Source: Saprospiraceae bacterium
GTDB lineage: Bacteria > Bacteroidota > Bacteroidia > Chitinophagales > Saprospiraceae
NCBI GenBank assembly: GCA_016718205.1
Contig: JADKEB010000034.1
Coordinates: forward strand, 1-64,000
Length of the DNA: 64,000 bases
Reading direction: 5' to 3'
The notes under the pieces were generated by a model that made no database searches, had not been told where the DNA came from, and worked only from the letters and a program-made list of their open reading frames with translations. Positions 16,701 to 25,163 of the stretch are shown in pieces. Within the stretch, counting starts at the first letter, position 1, and every line of letters begins with the position of its first letter. Both the position numbers and the translations under genes were made by a program.

Positions 16701-17948
16701 TTATTTTTCTGTGATTCTTACTGCAATTCTTCTGTTTTGCTGACGTCCTTCTTCGGTAGTGTTGTCTCCTACAGGGAATTTATCACCATATCCTTCAGGA
16801 GCCAAACGTCCTTTTTCAACACCAAGTTTCACAAGTTCTGCCACAACATTGAATGCTCTGTCAGTAGAAAGTCTTAGATTAGCTTTTGGATCACCCACAT
16901 TGTCAGTATATCCACCTACTTTAAGTTTTACCTTAGGGAAAGCTTTAAGTACTTCAGCTATATTTTTTAATTGCTCCTGGCTTGAAGCCTGCAATGTGGC
17001 TTTACCTGTGTCAAAAAGCAGTCTGTCAAAATTGAACCATGCCATAGGGTCATTTTTATCAGCTATCGGACCAGCAGCTTCGATAGCTGAGATGAGTTTG
17101 CTCTCAATACCATCGGCAGCAGCTCCTACAAGCTCGAATCCGGAAGATAATTTGTAAGAGAAAAGTTTACTTACAGCAGCTCCAAGTGAGTCAGCAGCAG
17201 CACCTGCGGCATCCATCGCCTGAGTTGCAGTTGAGTCAACAGCTTCTATAGCATCTGTAGTAGCGTCAACAGCTTTTTTTCCACAACCTTTTGTGCTCAG
17301 CCAGTAAAGTACTGCAGCACCCAAAAGTACAGGAAGCAACCATTTCATCCAGTTGTTGCCACCAGTTGAAGGTACGTTTGTGTTGATATTTGTATTCACT
17401 TTTGGCGCAGAACCTAAATCAGCAAAATTGAGCAGACTACCTAAGCCTGCTGGAAGAGCAGCATTAACAAAACTCTTTTGACCTCCTAATAAGTCAGTCA
17501 AAGCGGATAAGCCTTTCCCTTTGATCTGATTGCCAATGATGCTCATCAAAAATGGTGCAGCCATTTTTAGCAATGAAGACGTAGAACCGCTCTTCATACC
17601 ACTCAATCCTGTAATTAAATCAATCACTCCACCTGATTTGTTTCCTAAAAGTGAATCTACTATCCCACCTCCGGAATTGAGTAATCCATTCACATTGGAA
17701 GCTCCACCACCGAATAAGCCTGCGATATTACCTAAACTACCCAAATCGAGTTTTCCGATAATGTCCATAAGGCCCTGAGCACCTGATGCAGTACTTGACT
17801 TTTGAATCGCTGAACCCAGTAAAGCCGGCATGATTCCGCCTAAAGCTGATGTAACTGAAGATTCTGACTCACCAAGAAAAGAACTCGCTTGTTTTGCTAA
17901 ATGACCAGACACCTGATCTTTTACTAAGTCTAATAAGTTGATTGACAT
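16701..17948 (-). CDS. DUF937 protein fused to OmpA C-terminal domain
   Basis: A 415-residue protein. Residues 1-170 are Gly/Ser/Leu-rich with SSVTSALGGIMPALLGS, typical of the DUF937 (YidB-like) helical repeat domain. A single hydrophobic helix (WLLPVLLGAAVLYWL, about 203-217) follows, then an Ala/Asp-rich spacer, then an OmpA/MotB peptidoglycan-binding domain from about residue 305 (LLFDTGKATLQ, GYTDNVGD, LSTDRAFNV, NRRIAVRI). There is no classical signal peptide, so the helix probably anchors it with the OmpA domain in the periplasm. It has a strong terminator and its own promoter. Function unknown. Confidence 0.85.
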   Translation of the reverse strand: MSINLLDLVKDQVSGHLAKQASSFLGESESSVTSALGGIMPALLGSAIQKSSTASGAQGLMDIIGKLDLGSLGNIAGLFGGGASNVNGLLNSGGGIVDSLLGNKSGGVIDLITGLSGMKSGSTSSLLKMAAPFLMSIIGNQIKGKGLSALTDLLGGQKSFVNAALPAGLGSLLNFADLGSAPKVNTNINTNVPSTGGNNWMKWLLPVLLGAAVLYWLSTKGCGKKAVDATTDAIEAVDSTATQAMDAAGAAADSLGAAVSKLFSYKLSSGFELVGAAADGIESKLISAIEAAGPIADKNDPMAWFNFDRLLFDTGKATLQASSQEQLKNIAEVLKAFPKVKLKVGGYTDNVGDPKANLRLSTDRAFNVVAELVKLGVEKGRLAPEGYGDKFPVGDNTTEEGRQQNRRIAVRITEK

Positions 17949-18047
17949 TTTTTAGTTTGTTTTTATTGTTAAAAAAAATAAGAACCGGCATTTCAACAGC
18001 CACAAATTAAGACTGACATAAAACATTAAGTCACACTTAACTTATCA

Positions 18048-18055
18048 CAAAGATA
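18048..18055 (-). promoter_or_regulatory. -7 box of the DUF937-OmpA gene
   Basis: The minus strand reads TATCTTTG, a TAnnTTTG match about 100 bp before the start codon. This would leave an unusually long, AT-rich leader. Confidence 0.4.
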
Positions 18056-18438
18056 AACACTTAAATTTATATCACTTTCATTTTCAGGATTTTAATATCC
18101 ATATAAAAGCTATAATTAACATATGGTTTGCAAAAAATGCTTCCTGTTGATTAGGAACATGACACTAAATTCTACTTAATACATACATTTTTTAAATTCA
18201 TCAACACAAAATACTTAATAATCAAACGTCAATATGAGATATGTAAAGAGATTTTCATCAAAATCCATCGGAGTGAATATCCTTTTACCACTTTTGGTAG
18301 GAAGTTTTGAATGATACATTATTGAGAATTTCAGGAAATCGCTTGCTAAAATATTATGATTCAACACACTATTTTTCATATTATATTATTTTTTAATAAT
18401 TTCTATATATTATTTTAATTTTAAATATAATATTTTTT
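18056..18438. other. Intergenic stretch, no gene seen
   Basis: Very AT-rich DNA between two divergent promoters. The short segment 18210-18360 has slightly more complex sequence but I cannot assign it to any family. The last 80 bases are almost pure A/T and likely feed the regulator promoter. Confidence 0.4.
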
Positions 18439-18446
18439 TACATTTG
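18439..18446 (+). promoter_or_regulatory. -7 box of the S24 regulator gene
   Basis: TACATTTG matches TAnnTTTG. It overlaps an upstream in-frame GTG (18444), so translation cannot start there and the ATG at 18483 is the start. Confidence 0.6.
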
Positions 18447-18482
18447 TGGCTACGAAGTTCACCAACCTTCATTTTTAAGCCC

Positions 18483-19316
18483 ATGTGTAATATTGTAACA
18501 GAAAGATATATTCATTGTATCGAGAAACTTAAAGAACGTAATGAAATAAAGTCGTTAAGACAGTTTGCGATTTCTGTAGATTATCATCCTCAAAATATGA
18601 ATGATATCATGAAAGGCAAACGAGATGTTACCATAGACTTGCTGAAAAACACCATCGAAGTATACCAAATCAACCCCAGCTATATTTTTTCAGGCATAGG
18701 CTCCCCATTCAATGAAGACGGTATAGAGCAGCAGTCATCAGTTAAAAATCATATTTCAACAGAGCGTATCCTTCATGTACCAGTATCTGCATATGCAGGA
18801 TATACAGAGCAGTTTCATGATGAAGTTTTCCTCGATGACTTAGTAAGTTTTTCACTCCCGGATTACAAATTTCAACACGGTACCTACAGGTGTTTTGATA
18901 TCGCAGGAGATAGCATGGAACCTTCTCTTTTTGCAGGTGATAAGGTAGTTTGCTCACAAGTAGATAACAACAACCTTTACAGCTCCGTGAGAAATAATTT
19001 GGTTTATGTTGTTGTTCTTGACAGATCTGTTGTGATCAAAAGAGTCATTAATAAAATCAGAGAATCCGGCAAATTTACTTTAATATCTGATAACAACTTT
19101 TATGAACCATTTGACGTATCAGTAAACGAGGTCAGAGAAATCTGGCACGTAGAGGTAAAAATATCGCCATACCTCCCTTCTCCAAATAATATCAGAAATG
19201 CATTCCATGAGGAAATGGACGGGATGAAAAAAATCATAGATCACCAATCAAGATCTATTCAGACATTGAATCAAACTGTAGAAAAACTTCTCAAACAACA
19301 CAGGGCTTTGGTATAA
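18483..19316 (+). CDS. XRE-S24 (LexA/CI-like) transcriptional regulator
   Basis: A 277-residue protein from the ATG at 18483. The N-terminal helix-turn-helix contains LRQFAISVDYHPQNMNDIMKG. The C-terminal peptidase S24 domain contains the Ser motif DIAGDSMEP and the Lys motif SVVIKRV of the autoproteolysis dyad. The last 45 residues form a coiled-coil-like tail. Such proteins resemble phage CI repressors and control stress or mobile-element genes. No phage genes are near, so it is probably a chromosomal regulator. The start is set by the -7 box, which excludes the upstream GTG. Confidence 0.85.
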   Translation: MCNIVTERYIHCIEKLKERNEIKSLRQFAISVDYHPQNMNDIMKGKRDVTIDLLKNTIEVYQINPSYIFSGIGSPFNEDGIEQQSSVKNHISTERILHVPVSAYAGYTEQFHDEVFLDDLVSFSLPDYKFQHGTYRCFDIAGDSMEPSLFAGDKVVCSQVDNNNLYSSVRNNLVYVVVLDRSVVIKRVINKIRESGKFTLISDNNFYEPFDVSVNEVREIWHVEVKISPYLPSPNNIRNAFHEEMDGMKKIIDHQSRSIQTLNQTVEKLLKQHRALV

Positions 19317-19556
19317 CAAATCAACATGAAAAAAACCAATCAGCAAGGGTAGTAAATCCTACACTCAATAAATGAAAGAATTAATCAACAGAAGCTATAT
19401 TTTTTATACTTTTTCTCTTTATTAATCAAAAAGTTTATATTTTTCGCTGTTTATTTGATTTAAGAAAATGGTTTACTCGAAGCTTGACTTTTCTGATCAC
19501 ATATTTTTGTTGACTCTTTTCTATAGAATTCTTTAGTTTAATTTTAAGTGACATTT

Positions 19557-21065
19557 ATGATTTATGGATTTTTCAATATTTTGATCAAAGGCTACCTGAA
19601 ATTCAGAAGGTTCCGCATTGAATCGATGTATAAAAATCCTTATGAACTGCAGGAAGAAGTTTTTCTCAAATTGCTGGAACAATTGCAACAGACTTCATAC
19701 GGAAAGTTGTATAAAAGTGAAGAAATAAAAAATTACAAACAATTTGCACGCAGAATTCCATTAGTGAAGTATGAAGACTTATTTCCTTATATCCAAAGAA
19801 TGATGCAGGGCGAAAGCAATGTCCTCTGGCCAGGTACCGTGAAGTGGTATGCCAAATCATCAGGAACTACCAACGACCGAAGCAAATTTATCCCCATCTC
19901 AGAAGAAAATCTTTTTGAAAATCATGTAGCTGCAAGTTGGGATGCTATGGCTGTACTGTATGACAAGAAGCCTGATGCGCGCATATTTGACGGAAAAAAT
20001 CTCATAATGGGTGGATCTTTGCACCATGTCAATGATGAACTCATCACGGGAGACGTGTCAGCTATCTTGCTTTCGAGGATGCCGGCGATAGGAAGACCAT
20101 TTTACACTCCTGACTTCGATACTGCATTGCTTCCCGATTGGGAAAAAAAGATTGATAAGATGGCTCAAATTTGTGTGAATGAAGATGTGGTCATGTTCGC
20201 GGGGGTACCTACATGGACCATTGTTCTGTTTAAAAAGATGCTTGAAGTCACAGGCAAATCCAATATCCATGAAATATGGCCAAATGCAAAAACATATTTT
20301 CATGGTGGTGTGGGTTTTGATCCTTATATTGAACAATTCAAAAAATTTCTCCCTTCTCCGGATATGGAGTATTACGAAGTGTACAATGCTTCTGAAGGTT
20401 ACTTTGCCATTCAGGACAGAAAGCATGAAAAAGGAATGTTGTTGTTGCTCGATAATTCTATATTTTATGAGTTTATAGCGGCTGAAAACATCGATCATTC
20501 GGATCCGCTGGTATTGACATTGAAAGATATAGAAGTCGATAAGGATTATTGCATTATCATTACTACATCGTCCGGACTTTGGAGATATATGCCGGGAGAT
20601 CTCATCAGGTTTGTTACAGTTCAGCCATATAGAATTTTGGTAAGCGGCCGAACAAAACATTTCATCAACGTATTTGGTGAGGAATTGATGGTGCACAATA
20701 CAGACGAGGCATTAAAAAAGACATGTGATCTGACATTTTCTACTATTGCTGAATATACAGTGGCACCTGTCTATATGGAAGACAATAAGAAAGGTGGTCA
20801 TGAATGGCTTATTGAGTTTGAACAAAAGCCGGTCAATCTTGAAAATTTTGAAAAAATACTGGATGATAATCTAAGATCTTTAAATTCTGATTATGATGCC
20901 AAAAGATATAAAGATATGGCCTTAATGCCACTGAAAATAAAGATTGCTCCTAAAGATACTTTCCATAACTGGTTAAAATCAAAGGGAAAATTAGGTGGTC
21001 AGTCAAAAATTCCAAGACTTTCAAATCAACGAAAAATAATAGATGAATTGCTTGAAATCTGTTAG
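19557..21065 (+). CDS. GH3 family acyl-adenylate-forming protein
   Basis: A 502-residue protein of the GH3 family, related to plant jasmonate and auxin amino-acid ligases and widespread in Bacteroidota. The ATP-binding motif KSSGTTNDRSKFIP lies at about residues 99-112. HGGVGFDPY, YNASEGYFAIQD and GLWRYMPGDLIRF are the further adenylation motifs, and GRTKHFINVFGEEL begins the C-terminal lobe. The bacterial substrate is unknown. The ATG at 19557 is chosen over a GTG three codons upstream. It stands alone and a small inverted-repeat element follows its stop. Confidence 0.9.
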   Translation: MIYGFFNILIKGYLKFRRFRIESMYKNPYELQEEVFLKLLEQLQQTSYGKLYKSEEIKNYKQFARRIPLVKYEDLFPYIQRMMQGESNVLWPGTVKWYAKSSGTTNDRSKFIPISEENLFENHVAASWDAMAVLYDKKPDARIFDGKNLIMGGSLHHVNDELITGDVSAILLSRMPAIGRPFYTPDFDTALLPDWEKKIDKMAQICVNEDVVMFAGVPTWTIVLFKKMLEVTGKSNIHEIWPNAKTYFHGGVGFDPYIEQFKKFLPSPDMEYYEVYNASEGYFAIQDRKHEKGMLLLLDNSIFYEFIAAENIDHSDPLVLTLKDIEVDKDYCIIITTSSGLWRYMPGDLIRFVTVQPYRILVSGRTKHFINVFGEELMVHNTDEALKKTCDLTFSTIAEYTVAPVYMEDNKKGGHEWLIEFEQKPVNLENFEKILDDNLRSLNSDYDAKRYKDMALMPLKIKIAPKDTFHNWLKSKGKLGGQSKIPRLSNQRKIIDELLEIC

Positions 21066-21090
21066 ATGGTGTTTAGAGAATGTTTTTCAA

Positions 21091-21235
21091 TTTGAGTATA
21101 CTCCGAAAATAAATATTTTATGATTATCAACCGTTTTTTATCCGATCCCTAAAGGTCAAACGTTTGATTATCAATGCAGTAGAAATCAATATTTTAATAT
21201 TTTTTTATTCAAAAACTTTTCGGAGTGGACTCAAA
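21091..21235. repeat. MITE-like element with 19-bp terminal inverted repeats
   Basis: The ends read TTTGAGTATACTCCGAAAA (21091-21109) and, on the other strand, TTTGAGTCCACTCCGAAAA (21217-21235): 17 of 19 match. The 145-bp interior has no coding sequence. It lies 25 bp after the GH3 stop. I cannot assign the transposase family and see no certain target duplication. Confidence 0.6.
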
Positions 21236-21269
21236 TTTACATTTTTGAACGAAAGTAGACAAATATAAA

Positions 21270-21575
21270 ATGAATATGCCATCTCAACATAATCTCCATT
21301 TACTCCAGCCTGATCCTGAAGGACTTACAGATGAGCAATGGTTGGAAATGATTGCAGAGCGTGTTCAGTGGTTTTTAGACAATGATAAAGATTTATTGCT
21401 CAGTTATATGTACAGGCTGGATATCGACGAATACAAAATCAATAATGCCCTGACTCCTATGCATGCAGAACCTGCATATATCCTCTTGGCTCAATTAATT
21501 TTTGAAAGACAAAAACAAAGAATAGCAACAAAGAAAGCATACAAAGTAGATCCTATTGAAGGTTGGGAATATTAG
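21270..21575 (+). CDS. Conserved hypothetical protein upstream of recO
   Basis: A 101-residue soluble protein, helical, with DEQWLEMIAERVQWFLDNDKDLLLSYMYRLDIDE near the start. It looks like a small conserved Bacteroidota protein but I have no function for it. The stop lies 19 bp before the recO start, so the two are probably one transcript. Confidence 0.65.
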   Translation: MNMPSQHNLHLLQPDPEGLTDEQWLEMIAERVQWFLDNDKDLLLSYMYRLDIDEYKINNALTPMHAEPAYILLAQLIFERQKQRIATKKAYKVDPIEGWEY

Positions 21576-21594
21576 ACCCAACCAATCTAAAATT

Positions 21595-22326
21595 ATGAGT
21601 AGAATTTTCAGCACCGAAGGTATCATTTTCAAGACTATCAAGTACTCAGAAACGAGTGTCATTGCTGATATTTATACCCAGGAAAAAGGACTCAAGACTT
21701 TCATAGTCTCAGGAGTAAGAAGTACAAAATCAAATAGTAAGGCAGCTATACTCAGACCTTGTAACTTTATACACGTGATTGCATATGAACAGGATGCAGA
21801 AAAACTGTCCAGAATAAAAGAGCTCAACCTGTCTGTATTCTATAGAAATATCAATATCAATGTCCTGATCTCTTCTATTTCCACCTTCATGCTGGAAGTA
21901 TGTCGTAATGCTATCAAAGAAAAAGAAGCCAACTCTGAGATGTATGAGTTTCTAAAAGGATGGTTCATCTACATCGACGATGAAAGCCATTATTCAAATC
22001 TGTTACATCTTAAGTTTTTACTCGAATTCAGCTATTTACTGGGTTTTGGTCCTTTAAAAAATCACTCAGATGATGCCCCATATTTTGATATGATGGAAGG
22101 TTCCTTCTGCAATTATCATGATGAAGCCACCATTCATTTGATAAATGAAAATACAAGTCTTTCTATCGCCCAACTTTTGGCTGTAGATCGGAGTTCACTG
22201 AAAGATTTACATCTATCCAGAGCTGAAAGAAATGACATCACAGATCACCTATTGCAATACTACAAATGGCACATCAGCGGATTCAAAGACATCAATTCTT
22301 TAATGATACTCCGTAGCGTGTTGTGA
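21595..22326 (+). CDS. recO: DNA repair protein RecO
   Basis: A 243-residue protein: N-terminal OB fold (TEGIIFKTIKYSETSVIADIYTQEKGLKTF, then SGVRSTKSN and ILRPCNFI) and a helical C-terminal half. RecO acts with RecR to load RecA at gaps and anneals SSB-coated single strands. I use the ATG at 21595 rather than the upstream start at 21556, which would overlap the previous gene. The zinc cysteines found in some RecO proteins are not evident here. Confidence 0.9.
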   Translation: MSRIFSTEGIIFKTIKYSETSVIADIYTQEKGLKTFIVSGVRSTKSNSKAAILRPCNFIHVIAYEQDAEKLSRIKELNLSVFYRNININVLISSISTFMLEVCRNAIKEKEANSEMYEFLKGWFIYIDDESHYSNLLHLKFLLEFSYLLGFGPLKNHSDDAPYFDMMEGSFCNYHDEATIHLINENTSLSIAQLLAVDRSSLKDLHLSRAERNDITDHLLQYYKWHISGFKDINSLMILRSVL

Positions 22327-22445
22327 TATGAAAATATACAAACATTTTGTTCAAATAGGACATTAACCTAATCAAAAAATTTAAACACTATTTTAACACT
22401 ATTTTGGGATCAAATAACGTTGTATTAATCTTATTTATAAATAAA

Positions 22446-23861
22446 ATGAAAAACCTTTTTACGCTTTTAGTACTCTCCTATTCATTCCAGATTGCCGCTG
22501 CAAAAGATTACAATTTTAACTTCATAAATGAAATATATGATGAGCAAATCAAGACAGTCACATATGAAGTCAATAATTTACCCACCAACTTTCCGGTGCT
22601 TACACTAAACAGCGCACAATTTATCATGCTAAAATTTGATGATTTGCTCAATGAAGAAAGAAATCTTTTTTACAAGGTGATTCATTGTGACAAAAACTGG
22701 AAACCATCATCCATAAGCGAAATTGATGCTTTCCATGGATTCAATGACGAAAGACTCCGCAATTACTCTTACTCTATCAACACCAGGATTCCATATATAC
22801 ATTATTGGCAACAATTTCCAAATAAAGACCTGCAATTTAAGATTTCAGGAAACTATCTGCTGGTAATCTATGAAGATAATATCGAATACCCCATACTCAC
22901 GAGGAGATTTGTTGTCAAGGAAAATAGAGTAGGTATAGAAATGAAGAGTGTGTTTCCGGCAGATGTAGAAAACATACGCTACAAACAAGAACTCAATGTA
23001 AACATCAACTTTGAAGGGTTTAAAATGCGGAATCCTATGGATGAAATCAGTCTAATGGTCATGCAAAATGAAAACTGGAATACAGCCATAACGTCAAAAC
23101 CTTCTTTTTTTACTGTCAACAGCCTAAGATTCAACAAACTCAATACTTATGCATGGTGGGGTCTGACCGAATTTCGGGATTTTGATACCCGCAGTCTGAT
23201 GAGATTAGGACGTGGAGTAAAATTTATAGAAAGAAACAAAAACGAAACTGATGTCATCCTCATGACCGACCAGTCCCGCAGAAATAAAGTCCATATCGCC
23301 AATTTTGATTTTAACGGGAGATTTATTATTGAAAATTTTGAGAGATTAAGACAAACAACAACAGGTGATGTACTGGACAGATTTATTAACACTACCAATG
23401 CTGACCAAAACCTGAGACAGTCTCTCAGAGATTCCATCGTAGGAAGCATCATCAGACAAAACAGCCTTTTGGATGGTAATTATACGGCTGAAGAAAGAAA
23501 TATCAGGTCTGATTACACCAATGTGACATTTGTCCTCGATGATATGGTCCATCTTCAGGATGATGAAATATATGTGCTCGGCTCTATGAACAACTGGCTT
23601 CCAACAGAGGAATTTAAAATGAAATATGACTCAAAACGGGACCTTTATGTAACTGAGGCTGTCCTTAAGCAAGGATACTACAACTACATGTATGGTGTCC
23701 TCAATAAAAACAACGAAGTCAATTTTCCGGTGATGGAAGGGTCATGGAATGAAACAGAAAATGAATATCAGGCATTGGTCTATTACCGCGGCTTAGGTGA
23801 TATTTACGATAGGGTGATAGGTTTTTCAGTATATAACACCAATTCTGAACGGATAAGATAA
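22446..23861 (+). CDS. Type IX secretion system plug protein (DUF5103)
   Basis: A 471-residue protein from the ATG at 22446, with a signal peptide (MKNLFTLLVLSYSFQIAAA). Motifs include LNSAQFIMLKFDDLLNEERNLFYKVIHCDKNW in the first domain and a late E-set-like segment YVLGSMNNWLPTEE. This matches the plug protein that closes the lateral opening of the SprA translocon in the T9SS. It acts at the outer membrane from the periplasmic side. The partner sprA is not in this window. A T9SS substrate is encoded next to it (23920-24642), in convergent orientation. Confidence 0.85.
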   Translation: MKNLFTLLVLSYSFQIAAAKDYNFNFINEIYDEQIKTVTYEVNNLPTNFPVLTLNSAQFIMLKFDDLLNEERNLFYKVIHCDKNWKPSSISEIDAFHGFNDERLRNYSYSINTRIPYIHYWQQFPNKDLQFKISGNYLLVIYEDNIEYPILTRRFVVKENRVGIEMKSVFPADVENIRYKQELNVNINFEGFKMRNPMDEISLMVMQNENWNTAITSKPSFFTVNSLRFNKLNTYAWWGLTEFRDFDTRSLMRLGRGVKFIERNKNETDVILMTDQSRRNKVHIANFDFNGRFIIENFERLRQTTTGDVLDRFINTTNADQNLRQSLRDSIVGSIIRQNSLLDGNYTAEERNIRSDYTNVTFVLDDMVHLQDDEIYVLGSMNNWLPTEEFKMKYDSKRDLYVTEAVLKQGYYNYMYGVLNKNNEVNFPVMEGSWNETENEYQALVYYRGLGDIYDRVIGFSVYNTNSERIR

Positions 23862-23919
23862 CATGATGTAAGCATTAATCGCTGAAGTTCACTAATTCTG
23901 ATTACGTCGAAAATGGCTT

Positions 23920-24642
23920 CTACAACTTCACAAATCTTTTGATTAATTTTTTGTCATCTGTCCATAGTACAATGGTGTAAACCCCGGGGAGAAAATCTTT
24001 TACTGGTATCGATATAAAATTTGATTTCCAATCAACAGGTATGCTGACTTCTTGATTTCCTGATGAAAACAATTTAACGTCATGTATATAATGATCGGGA
24101 CAGTATACATTCAAAACATTATCTGTGGGATTGGGATATAATATTAGGTTACTTTCTCCTGGTAATTCAGCTGTACTCGTGATAACATTTCTTATTTTGC
24201 TTTTTATTAATTCTATTGTGGTACCTTCAGGCCCCTGCGTATTGAAAAGATGAAAGTGAGCACCACAACCGAGGAGATGAAAAGTATCTAAACCATATGT
24301 ATAATACATTCTTTTTTCCAGGGCAACAACTATATTTTCTTTAATCCACTGCTGAGACATTGATTCTCCACAATTTAACCCATCCTGACCAGTGATGACT
24401 ATTGTCTTTCCTTTGGTTGATTCACATCCGGCAAGTGTATCGATGACTTTGATGTACATTGTATGTGCTTTCCTGCCCTGATATGAAAAACTAAAATCTA
24501 TTTTTTCAACTGTGCCAAAATATACCTGATGGCTTTTTTTGACGACTTTGAAAAAATCTCTTTCATAATGACCAAAACAACTACATGACCAAAGATGGTG
24601 TGCTGAACTTAAAATAACTATTAAAAAAACCGTTGTTTTCAT
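23920..24642 (-). CDS. Secreted protein with T9SS C-terminal sorting domain
   Basis: A 240-residue protein with an N-terminal signal peptide ending near SCSCF. The opening CSCFGHYERDFFKVVKKSHQ then a VYFGTVEKI strand resembles TIMP/NTR-like OB folds, which also begin with CxC right after the signal; further Cys lie in the middle. The last 75 residues form a type A T9SS sorting domain (LILYPNPTDNVLNVY to LIKRFVK). So it should be exported through the T9SS to the surface. The NTR link is inference from the start pattern alone. Confidence 0.75.
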   Translation of the reverse strand: MKTTVFLIVILSSAHHLWSCSCFGHYERDFFKVVKKSHQVYFGTVEKIDFSFSYQGRKAHTMYIKVIDTLAGCESTKGKTIVITGQDGLNCGESMSQQWIKENIVVALEKRMYYTYGLDTFHLLGCGAHFHLFNTQGPEGTTIELIKSKIRNVITSTAELPGESNLILYPNPTDNVLNVYCPDHYIHDVKLFSSGNQEVSIPVDWKSNFISIPVKDFLPGVYTIVLWTDDKKLIKRFVKL

Positions 24643-24683
24643 ATGTGTTAAAATTTAGGGTTTGGTGGAATTTGATTAAGATA

Positions 24684-24870
24684 AGAGTATGTTTAAATTT
24701 TTTCTTAGTTGTAAATCAAGGAATTATGGTTCTGGCAATAAAATAATCAACGCATTTAGCTTGCCTGACAACTTTGTTATAGGCGGACAGGTGAACTAAA
24801 TAAGGCGATTATAATGAAGTAAGGTTCATAATACATTGATTTTAAGGCAATAAAAATTTAAACATACTCT
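24684..24870. mobile_element. MITE with IS5-type ends, copy 1
   Basis: A perfect 19-bp terminal inverted repeat: AGAGTATGTTTAAATTTTT at 24684-24702 and its complement at 24852-24870. With GAGTATG as the true end, TAA flanks both sides, a 3-bp duplication of the IS5 (TNA) type. The 187-bp element has no coding sequence. Its terminal 18 bases match the end of the IS5 remnant at 29456, so that family could mobilise it. A decayed copy lies at 34582. Confidence 0.8.
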
Positions 24871-25131
24871 AAGTCCTAAATTATTTGAAATATATACCCA
24901 TAAATATTTCAAAAATCATAATCTCTCAGAATTGGCGTCATTCAGCTTTTTAGGGTTTTTAATCTCATCTATTAGAATTCAAATATACGGTATTTGTATT
25001 AAAATGAAAATGAAAATGAACATTTTGTAAGAGAATAAACTGTATTACATTTTTTATTATAACCTGATACCTTATTAACAACGATTGACGAATAACTTTT
25101 GCCAAATTTAGATGTTATGAACTGATATCCA

Positions 25132-25139
25132 TACATTTG
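25132..25139 (+). promoter_or_regulatory. -7 box of the M1 aminopeptidase gene
   Basis: TACATTTG matches TAnnTTTG, 24 bp before the ATG at 25164. A -33 TTTG at the usual distance is not clear. Confidence 0.5.
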
Positions 25140-25163
25140 CAGGTTTTATCACAAATAGTTTAA

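Noticed and set aside
18444..18482. Upstream GTG start for the S24 regulator
   Set aside because: It overlaps a TACATTTG -7 box, so it would not be transcribed as a codon.
18483..19316. Prophage repressor
   Set aside because: The CI-like domain set fits, but no integrase, capsid, tail or lysis genes lie near it; the neighbours are housekeeping genes.
20058..20696. 212-residue minus-strand frame
   Set aside because: It is fully inside the GH3 gene, is rich in His/Arg/Ile with no known pattern, and the GH3 frame has clear motifs.
21091..21235. Terminator for the GH3 gene
   Set aside because: The two arms are more than 100 bp apart with no T-run at the right place; it fits a small mobile element better.
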